Position numbers and translations under genes: made by a program. Below, piece by piece: positions 41,179 through 47,445 of a DNA stretch of 47,445 bases. The notes beneath the pieces are model-generated. The model saw nothing but the letters and a program-made list of their open reading frames with translations, had not been told where the DNA came from and did not search any database. How positions within the stretch are numbered: position 1 is the first letter of the stretch; the number at the start of each line of letters is the position of its first letter. The DNA is from a virus: positions 1 to 47,445 of IMG/VR virus record IMGVR_UViG_3300027123_000122, one strand, 5' to 3'.

Positions 41179-43002
41179 TCAACGACCTTTTTTCATTTCA
41201 TCTTCTTCGTCTTCTAAATCATCCTGTTCTGCGTCTAGTTCTGATTCTTCTTGCTCTACTTCATCTTCTTGATCATGTAGATCATCATGTTCACTCTCTA
41301 AATCTTCTTCTTCATCTTCGAGAGCTTCTTGTTCTGCATCTATATCATCACCATCTTCTTCTCCCTCACCGCCGATTTGCATCTTTAGAGAAGAAATCAA
41401 ATCTTCTAGTTCTTTCATCTTACCTAGAACTTCTTCTTCTGAAGGTTCAACTTCTCCAGCTTCCATATCTTCCATACCCTCTTCACCTTCTGCTCCTGCC
41501 ATTTCAGGTGGCATTTCTTCTGCGTCTTCAGGTGTTAGAGGTTGTGCTGGGACATCATCATCTTCCATGCCGGAAGCTGGTTGTGGCACATCAGGGTCTT
41601 CATTTCCTTCCATATCCTCACCCTCTGGTTCAGGCATACCCTGAGCAGCTTGTGGCATTCCACCCATTGCAGCAGGTTGTCCTGCGGCTGCGCCTGAACC
41701 CTTGATCATTCTAAGGATACCACCGACCTTATCCAAATCGGAAGCTATCTTCTCAAAATCCAAATAGTTATTCAAGCTCTCGTTGATGATTAGATCGTCA
41801 TATCCAGCAGCGATGAAAACCTCTTGAATAACTTCGTTACAATCAATAGCTTCCACGCCATTCTTCTTGGTTAGTGATTCTGCTAGGTCCATCAATACAT
41901 CACGAAGAACTGACTTCTTGGGAGAGATCTTGGCAAGAGTTTCAAATATTTCAACTTGTGTATTTAACAAGCTCTTAAATGTAGCAGGATCTTTTAAGTT
42001 TTGAACATTGATGCCATAACGCTCATTCAAATGAGAAATAAATTCTGCTTTGATTGGCTTTTTCATTTCGAATATGGCTGATGCAAAGTTTTGGATATCT
42101 GCTATGCTAATGTCTTTTACCTTGTTGAGGTTTAGTGCATTCTTAAATGTTTCAGTTAGCTGCTTCTTACTAGCTAAAGAAATATATGGAACCTGCTTGA
42201 CAGCTTCCACGAGCGCACGCTGAATGGTATCTTCGTCTGAGTAAATTAAACCCGCAAGGTTCTGAATTTTCTGATTTGATGCCCAAACGGTATCAAAATT
42301 AGCCTTGTGCTCTAACAATTCCTTCTTGATCAATTCATGACGGCAAATCATCTCATAGATTGAGGTTTCGCTTGTCTGATTTACTGAGTATGAACTGTCT
42401 TCTACTAATTCTTCGTAACTTAGTTTAGGAATATCAAAGGCTTCTGAGATTGTTTGAGATAGACGAACCGCACTTCTTATTTCTGATATCTTTGAAATCT
42501 TGCTCTTGTTTTCTCTTAAGTATGCAACTAAATGTGGTGCAATTTCTAAGAAGTTATCAAACTCTTTAGTTCCTATGATCTGTGATGATTCATTGAACTT
42601 AAGAGTTTTCTCCTCTAGCTTATTCTTTATGTTCTTGAACTTTAATCTTGATTCCCATAAATAAAGCAAGTCATCAAAAGATGACTTGGCTTGCTTGTGA
42701 GAGTCTTCGTATATATTTTTTACGAATCCAGATATTTTATTATCTACGAGGGAATCAAATCTAGCTTCATCCAAGAACTCAGCAACATCCTCTACTACGA
42801 TGTCTTCAAGTCTTAATCCTTCGGATAAATCGTAAGTACCTGCGATAACCTTGTTAGATTCGGTTACATAACAGACACTCTTCTCTTCCACATCTATCTT
42901 AAAAATGGAGACATTCTCCCGTAAGGAACGACCTAAATAATCACCTAACTTAATTAAATCTGAAACGGTTCTGTTGCGGTTCTCAAATAAATTCTCAAAC
43001 AT
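41179..43002 (-). CDS. Large protein with acidic tail (prohead core/scaffold candidate)
   Basis: 607 residues from the ATG at 43002; AGGAG lies 5 nt upstream, whereas an earlier in-frame start 30 nt upstream lacks such a site. The first 410 residues are helical and charged with no motif I recognise. The rest is Met/Pro/Gly-rich and then extremely Glu/Asp-rich (for example LEDEEEDLESEHDDL), ending in KKGR. T4 has prohead core proteins (gp67, gp68, gp22) after the portal gene, often acidic, so a scaffolding or core role is the best inference from position and charge. It could instead be a head-internal protein. Confidence 0.45.
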   Translation of the reverse strand: MFENLFENRNRTVSDLIKLGDYLGRSLRENVSIFKIDVEEKSVCYVTESNKVIAGTYDLSEGLRLEDIVVEDVAEFLDEARFDSLVDNKISGFVKNIYEDSHKQAKSSFDDLLYLWESRLKFKNIKNKLEEKTLKFNESSQIIGTKEFDNFLEIAPHLVAYLRENKSKISKISEIRSAVRLSQTISEAFDIPKLSYEELVEDSSYSVNQTSETSIYEMICRHELIKKELLEHKANFDTVWASNQKIQNLAGLIYSDEDTIQRALVEAVKQVPYISLASKKQLTETFKNALNLNKVKDISIADIQNFASAIFEMKKPIKAEFISHLNERYGINVQNLKDPATFKSLLNTQVEIFETLAKISPKKSVLRDVLMDLAESLTKKNGVEAIDCNEVIQEVFIAAGYDDLIINESLNNYLDFEKIASDLDKVGGILRMIKGSGAAAGQPAAMGGMPQAAQGMPEPEGEDMEGNEDPDVPQPASGMEDDDVPAQPLTPEDAEEMPPEMAGAEGEEGMEDMEAGEVEPSEEEVLGKMKELEDLISSLKMQIGGEGEEDGDDIDAEQEALEDEEEDLESEHDDLHDQEDEVEQEESELDAEQDDLEDEEDEMKKGR

Positions 43003-43047
43003 AAATACTCCTAAGTAATAATAATCTGTCAAATTATATATAGTTCA

Positions 43048-44883
43048 CTATTTATCTATATTTTTTAATTTTGTGTTATATTTTTTGATAATTCTGTCAA
43101 AAACTAATGCTTTTCCTACATTTTCATTTAAAATGTTTTGATTTTTAATGTCTTGTAGCAAATCTAAGGACTCCTGCGGAGGTGATGTTGGTGGCATATT
43201 TTCCTGTCCCTCTATCCCATTTGGAGGCATAGATCCATCAGGAGGCATCTCTCCACCTGCTGCTCCCGGAGGTGGGGGTGCTCCACCGGGCATCGGAGGT
43301 TGCATGGCTGCTTGTTGTTGCATTTGTTGCTCCATCATTTGTGCCTGCTGCTCCTGCAACTCGTCCTTCATTTGCTTTATTTCCTTCTCAGTCATATCAA
43401 AGTATTCTTTGTAAATGTAAGAATCTGAGAATAAAGCCAAGCCTTTAGCAGCCTGAACTACTCTAAGTTTTTGTTCATCCACATCTAGTCTACGCTTGGT
43501 AAACATATCTGATGGATCAGGCAGATTAACCTTTACAGAGTTTATTTCAGACTGAGGAAGTCCTAATATTGCTAAGTGTCTCTTGGCAATAGTTTCTAAC
43601 CCAATCTCAACTTCATGCTGCACGCGCATGATGACGCGAGCAAACTTAACATCTAGTTGGGATAGGTTAGCCTTGCGTTCAGGAGACTTATCTGTCTCAA
43701 CAACATAGTCCTTGGGGATTTTTAGACATGCTAAGAGCTTGTCTCTAAAGTACTTAACATCATCAACCTTATCCAAGTTCTGTGCTCCGGGCAAGGTTTC
43801 AATCTTGGTCTCATTGTTGCCACGGTGAGGAACGAAGTAGTCTTCGTCTAAGGACATGGGATTCAACTTCTCATTGATATTACCCGTCTGAGAATCAAAG
43901 AACTTTTCCTTCTTAAACTTTTGCTTGAGCTTCTCCATGAATGCTTCAGCCTTACCCGTAGGAAGACTTCCAACATTTACATAGAAGATTCTGCGCTCGG
44001 GCGCACGCGAGAGTCGATAAATTAACATTGCGTCTTCCATTAGTTTTAAGGAACGGAACACGCGAATTGCAAACGCAGCAATAGATTTACCGTAAGGATA
44101 GTACTTAGGATCTGAGGTATGAAGACGGAAGTGAACTAATTGATTCTTATCTAAACCAATATAAGAACTCTTCTCCATGGTGGTTGACTGATAACCAAAA
44201 GAGTTCCATGATCCCATGTTCTTCTGTGGAATCTCTTGTAAGAAGTCTGTTAAGTATCCGTATTCGTTCTCAACACGGATTAAATAGTTTGGGTTTAGGA
44301 TCTTTACTCTTTGAATGCCTGCTTTTGGATTGTTCAAATCCATTACAAGTTCTATGAAGCAGTCCCCGTACTTAACCATGTTACGGGTAATATCCCAATA
44401 ATAACGATCTAGTTTAATGGTTTCAAATAACTTTTCTACTTTTTTAATGGTTATTTGAGAGTTAGCTGTAACCGCCCATCTTCTGTTGTGAGTATCTCTT
44501 TGAGTGCAATCGTCTGCGTAAATATCAAACGCTGCTCCGACCTCAGGATACTCATCCATTGATTCAAACTGAGCATATCTGTTCTTACGATTCATTTCCA
44601 ATTCAGGAATGAACGGCTGTCTAATTATTGTCGGAGATGCACCCGGTCTTTGGTATACAACCTCAGGATTGACGATTGTATCACCAGCCATTGGGTGAAT
44701 TGGTGTAGGCTCATTTGTGCTCTGTTGAGCTACCGAAGGCTGTGCTTTAGTAGCAAAATAACGAGTCCACCACTTACCAAACACACCCAATGGATTAAAC
44801 CAAGGAGTTGCTGCTGCTGTAGAGTTCGGATTACCGAACGCTGTCTCACCCATTTCGTTTATTTGTCTTTCCCTAGAATCCAT
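43048..44883 (-). CDS. gp20: Portal protein, T4 gp20 family
   Basis: A 611-residue portal protein, the dodecameric ring at the packaging vertex that docks terminase and tail. T4 gp20 (524 residues) relatives share the patterns seen here: RYAQFESMDEYPEVGAAFDI, TRNMVKYGDCFIELVMD, FRLHTSDPKYYPYGKSIA and APERRIFYVNVGSLPTGKAE, plus ETLPGAQNLDKVDDVKYFRD and LKIPKDY. The extra length is in a Met/Gln/Pro/Gly-rich segment near 510-590. The start at 44883 is supported by GGAGGAAG just upstream, inside the end of the terminase gene (25-nt overlap). The core region is strongly conserved and reliable. Confidence 0.92.
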   Translation of the reverse strand: MDSRERQINEMGETAFGNPNSTAAATPWFNPLGVFGKWWTRYFATKAQPSVAQQSTNEPTPIHPMAGDTIVNPEVVYQRPGASPTIIRQPFIPELEMNRKNRYAQFESMDEYPEVGAAFDIYADDCTQRDTHNRRWAVTANSQITIKKVEKLFETIKLDRYYWDITRNMVKYGDCFIELVMDLNNPKAGIQRVKILNPNYLIRVENEYGYLTDFLQEIPQKNMGSWNSFGYQSTTMEKSSYIGLDKNQLVHFRLHTSDPKYYPYGKSIAAFAIRVFRSLKLMEDAMLIYRLSRAPERRIFYVNVGSLPTGKAEAFMEKLKQKFKKEKFFDSQTGNINEKLNPMSLDEDYFVPHRGNNETKIETLPGAQNLDKVDDVKYFRDKLLACLKIPKDYVVETDKSPERKANLSQLDVKFARVIMRVQHEVEIGLETIAKRHLAILGLPQSEINSVKVNLPDPSDMFTKRRLDVDEQKLRVVQAAKGLALFSDSYIYKEYFDMTEKEIKQMKDELQEQQAQMMEQQMQQQAAMQPPMPGGAPPPPGAAGGEMPPDGSMPPNGIEGQENMPPTSPPQESLDLLQDIKNQNILNENVGKALVFDRIIKKYNTKLKNIDK

Positions 44884-46457
44884 TTAACTTCCTCCATTGG
44901 TATATTTTTGTATGTATTGGCTGCAAAGGCTCTTCTGTTGTCCATAGTTAGTGGTTCAGGAGCATTAGTTCTGTTCTGCATCATCATATTCGGAGCAGTC
45001 TTAGCTATTTCGGTATAGCCAATAACTGCTAACTTTAATGCAGAAATCAAATCATCATGATGGCCTTTCGCTGCTTCTACCTTCCCGTTCTCGTTAATTT
45101 CGAAAGCGAGTAATTCTTTTACAAGTCTATCTGAGTTAATAGTTATCTTTCTGTTTCTAATAGCTTCTTCCATATTAGAAAGATAAACTTGATTGTTTGT
45201 GGATGTAATATTAATTCCTAGTTCACTACGATCATCCAACCACAAATTCTCGTATTCTTGGCGTTCAAACAATTCTGTAACTAAGTTTGCTCCGATACCA
45301 TTGCGTTCCGGTACAATTTTACACACATTGTAGTAAATACCCTCTCTCGCAATGATCTCCGCAAACTCATTGATTGGAGTCTTATTAGAATAAAACTCTG
45401 CTACTTGTTCGCCATTGTATGCATTGATAATAACAAATGAAGAATAATCTAACTCTCGTCCGAGAGCAGTGTCAACACCCATAACATACTCATGGTATGG
45501 AACAGGCTCTTTCCATACGCGCATGCGCCCCTGATATTTTGTATCATAATTATGTTTAATATTCTCGTGTAAAAATTGTAAAGACTCACCGTCGATATAT
45601 GTCGCACCTGTACCTAGGAATTCCTTCTCGTATTCCTGTCTCCAACGCTTGAGGCCAATGTTCTTCTTGGTAACTTCCTCAAATCGGTTAACATCATACT
45701 TCTTATCCTTCTCACGGATGAACTCGTACAACCACTCATACTTTTCATTGTACTTATATTGAGGATGCTCCCACCAGTCAATATCTATGAGATTGAATTC
45801 ATTTCGTCCCGCTCTAGCTTCCTGATAAGTATTAAAATACCAATTACCCATACCATTAACGGTAGATAACACAAATACACGACCACCTGTAGAAATGATT
45901 GGATAAACTGCTGCCCAAATGTCATCAATGTGTTCAATGAATGCCGCCTCGTCGATCATCAAGAAATAAGAAGCTAGTGAACGGCCTGATGTCTTTTTAG
46001 CCGGACGAGCTTTAATTTTATTACCGTTTGATAACTCTAATGTGTGCTTGTTGTCTCCACCACGAATAATCTTGGGTTGCATCCAAGGTGGAAGCTCATC
46101 ATACATAATTTTAATTCTAGACAAGATTTCAATTGATTCAGTATCACCAATAGAAAGAATAGTAATAGTCTTATTCTTTTGGAATACTGCCATGTGCATG
46201 ATATAAGCACACCCAATCGTAGTACAGCCAGCCTGTCTAAACTTGCGAAGGAAATTAAATCGGTTAGATTCTAGATCATCAATAATCCGCTCTTGGAATG
46301 GGAACAAATCAAAATTAATTAAACCTAGTAGCTGGTGTTCAACTTTAATATAGTTACGGATAAAATACTTAACATCGTTCTTACACTTAAAGAATTCTTC
46401 CTTAAGCTCTTCTTTCGTCATGTCTTTCCAAGATTTCTTTTTTGGTTCCGGTAACAT
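44859..46457 (-). CDS. terL: Terminase large subunit, gp17 type
   Basis: A 532-residue packaging motor. N-terminal ATPase: Walker A-like RKFRQAGCTT (71-80), Walker B YFLMIDEAAF (Asp169, Glu170), coupling motif LSTVNG (198-202). C-terminal RNase H-like nuclease: MGVDTALGRELDYSSF (Asp329), IVPERNGIG (Glu384) and GHHDDLISAL (Asp468/469), the acidic triad that cuts concatemers. A headful-type gp17 family member, slightly shorter than T4 gp17 (610 residues). The ribosome-binding site GGAGAG precedes the ATG. The gene is divergent from the glycosyltransferase by 36 bp and opens the minus-strand head module. No small terminase subunit is recognised in the window. Confidence 0.93.
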   Translation of the reverse strand: MLPEPKKKSWKDMTKEELKEEFFKCKNDVKYFIRNYIKVEHQLLGLINFDLFPFQERIIDDLESNRFNFLRKFRQAGCTTIGCAYIMHMAVFQKNKTITILSIGDTESIEILSRIKIMYDELPPWMQPKIIRGGDNKHTLELSNGNKIKARPAKKTSGRSLASYFLMIDEAAFIEHIDDIWAAVYPIISTGGRVFVLSTVNGMGNWYFNTYQEARAGRNEFNLIDIDWWEHPQYKYNEKYEWLYEFIREKDKKYDVNRFEEVTKKNIGLKRWRQEYEKEFLGTGATYIDGESLQFLHENIKHNYDTKYQGRMRVWKEPVPYHEYVMGVDTALGRELDYSSFVIINAYNGEQVAEFYSNKTPINEFAEIIAREGIYYNVCKIVPERNGIGANLVTELFERQEYENLWLDDRSELGINITSTNNQVYLSNMEEAIRNRKITINSDRLVKELLAFEINENGKVEAAKGHHDDLISALKLAVIGYTEIAKTAPNMMMQNRTNAPEPLTMDNRRAFAANTYKNIPMEEVKWILGKDK

Positions 46458-46493
46458 AATTAATTTTAACTCTCCATTACTATAATAGGATAT

Positions 46494-47192
46494 ATGAATA
46501 AAATAAATTACTTTGCTTTAATACCTACTAAAAGTAATGAACTTAAACAAATAACTAAAGATCTACTATCTTATTTAGCTAGTATAGGTATAGAAGTAAT
46601 ATTATTACCCAATAAAAAGTCTATATTTAGTGCTTATGAGCAAGGTTTAAATTTAATTCAGGAGAAAAACCCTCAGCCTAACGATGTAGTTATTTTATGT
46701 CATGATGATATAGAAATAATTAACAAGCCTGAACATTTTAAACAACAACTGAATCTTATTGCTCATAACGATCAGATTGGGTTTGCTGGGCCTGCTGGAA
46801 CTACGCTTCTAGGACAAGATTCTGTATGGTGGGATCATGCTAGATGGCAACAAGGACACCACAGCGGATTCGTATTCCATGGTAAGAAATTTGATTACCA
46901 CACCACCTATTATGGTGAGTACCGTAGAGTAGTAGTGCTAGATGGCCTGTTCCTAGCTGCTAAGTACGAAACCCTAAAAAAGATCAATATATCTAGACCA
47001 GATACATTTGAAGGTCTTTGGGACTTCTACGACCTCTACTACACAATGCAAGCTCATAAGCTAGGTCTACACAACAAAACACTCCCATTCCTAATCAGAC
47101 ACGAATCAATGGGAGAATTAGCAGGACGCGATTCATGGCATAAGAACCGTGAAGCGTTTATCAAGATGTACCAACTACCGGAGAAAATCTAA
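46494..47192 (+). CDS. Glycosyltransferase-like protein (GT-A fold, StrF-like)
   Basis: A 232-residue protein. A Rossmann-like N-terminus (NYFALIPTKSNE), an acidic cluster VVILCHDDIEI near 70, then GLFLAAKYETL and the closing FEGLWDFYDLYYTMQAHKLG pattern with His-Glu later (RHESMGE) resemble the GT-A glycosyltransferases of the Glyco_tranf_2_4/StrF type. It would transfer a sugar to an unknown acceptor: phage DNA, capsid protein or host envelope. TATAAT at 46481-46486 and AGGA directly before the ATG overlap the 36-bp gap with terminase. It overlaps the next gene (stop/start TAATG). Base composition steps from about 20 percent G+C in the first 120 nt to about 40 percent near the end. Confidence 0.65.
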   Translation: MNKINYFALIPTKSNELKQITKDLLSYLASIGIEVILLPNKKSIFSAYEQGLNLIQEKNPQPNDVVILCHDDIEIINKPEHFKQQLNLIAHNDQIGFAGPAGTTLLGQDSVWWDHARWQQGHHSGFVFHGKKFDYHTTYYGEYRRVVVLDGLFLAAKYETLKKINISRPDTFEGLWDFYDLYYTMQAHKLGLHNKTLPFLIRHESMGELAGRDSWHKNREAFIKMYQLPEKI

Positions 47193-47445
47193 TGAATGTA
47201 CTACTAATGTTTATACTGTTCTGTTACGGGATCGCAGCCACTATCTCGGTTGGAAAGATATTCCAACCACTAAGAGAATGGGTAAAGGCTCGATCAGAAT
47301 GGGGTTACAAGTTTATTAAGTGCCCCATGTGCCTATCCTTCTGGATCGGAGCTATTACTTCCATAGCACTATGGAATTGGCCTTATTTAACAGGATTACC
47401 TAATAGCATGGCAATAGGATCAGATGTAGGTTTTGATTTATTCAA
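47192..47445 (+). CDS. Membrane protein with CPMC motif, truncated at window edge
   Basis: The first 84 codons of a plus-strand gene that leaves the window. It overlaps the preceding stop by one base (TAATG). The peptide starts MNVLLMFILFCYGIAATISV, a hydrophobic N-terminal segment, then a positively charged stretch and KCPMCLSFWIGAITSIALW, a CxxC followed by a second membrane helix. Such short CPMCxxFW membrane proteins occur in other large phages; role unknown. The CxxC may bind metal or be redox active. Coupling with the glycosyltransferase suggests a linked job, such as envelope modification, but this is only a guess. Confidence 0.6.
   Translation, partial: MNVLLMFILFCYGIAATISVGKIFQPLREWVKARSEWGYKFIKCPMCLSFWIGAITSIALWNWPYLTGLPNSMAIGSDVGFDLF

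Noticed and set aside
41037-41705. A 222-residue open frame on the plus strand rich in Leu and His
   Set aside because: It is antisense to the acidic tail of the large head protein; Glu/Asp codons read backwards give Leu, Phe and His. No ribosome-binding site and no recognisable domain.
43148-43414. A cysteine- and glycine-rich 88-residue plus-strand frame
   Set aside because: It is the antisense of the portal's Met/Gln/Pro/Gly-rich segment; the Cys content follows from the reverse complement of Gln/Ala codons.
46458-46493. Sigma70-type promoter before the glycosyltransferase
   Set aside because: TATAAT is present at 46481, but no -35 element is seen at the proper spacing and it would give almost no leader; noted in the gene entry only.
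1-47445. tRNA genes, integrase, attachment sites, transposons
   Set aside because: Reading the small gaps and gene ends gave no cloverleaf, recombinase motif, terminal inverted repeats or target duplications.

Overview
The window looks like part of the genome of an AT-rich, contractile-tailed (T4-like) bacteriophage. The evidence is a set of T4-type morphogenesis genes: large terminase, gp20-type portal, gp25, gp6/baseplate J, a gp7/P2-gpI-like wedge protein, gp53-like, gp27/gp5-like hub and spike, a tape-measure-like protein, a gp26-like baseplate chaperone, and a UvsW-type helicase next to gp26 as in T4. No ribosomal, metabolic, integrase or repressor genes are visible. The marine/environmental flavour (DHPQY fibre repeats, LamG, RCC1) is only an impression. 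The host cannot be named from this window.

Layout. Almost all virion genes are on the minus strand and are read from right to left. At the right end are terminase (46457-44859), portal (44883-43048) and a large protein with a very acidic tail (43002-41179). A fibre module follows (41163-32495): two fibre proteins with the same N-terminal attachment domain, four small or medium structural genes between them, two of which encode fewer than 60 residues, and a membrane/coiled-coil protein. This block ends at a hairpin terminator that lies antisense inside a small plus-strand gene. Next is a divergent UvsW helicase/gp26-like pair, then a 309-residue virion protein. A DNA-metabolism island follows (Cas4/AddB-like Fe-S nuclease, TOPRIM primase, one small unknown gene). 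The tail and baseplate cascade fills 26976-161: unknown, tape measure, tube-like, gp53-like, hub, spike, LamG protein, gp25, gp6, gp7-like, RCC1 protein, its small paralogue, beta-helix protein, structural protein, unknown, PAAR-like tip. At the extreme left a T4-type late promoter faces a gene cut by the window edge. At the extreme right a glycosyltransferase-like gene and a truncated membrane protein are on the plus strand.

How the genes work together. Terminase and portal package DNA. The gp26-like protein, tape measure, tube, hub, spike and PAAR-like tip would build the central tail. gp25/gp6/gp7/gp53-like proteins build the wedges. LamG, RCC1, beta-helix and fibre proteins probably decorate the periphery and recognise host glycans. 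Genes are packed so tightly that many start codons overlap the previous stop (TAATG, ATGA, TAGTG). Four pairs of opposite-strand genes physically overlap.

The strongest unexpected signal is a complete -1 programmed frameshift cassette at the end of the gp26-like gene. It has a seven-T slippery run, an 8-nt spacer, a perfect 9-bp hairpin, and a 59-codon -1 frame that has no conventional start codon in its first 25 codons. It would produce a short and a long chaperone, as lambda G/GT do. Second is the RCC1 protein, which looks like its 192-residue neighbour with about 14 RCC1 blades inserted. No stretch longer than 300 bases lacks a gene once the two short genes at 35105-35446 are included.
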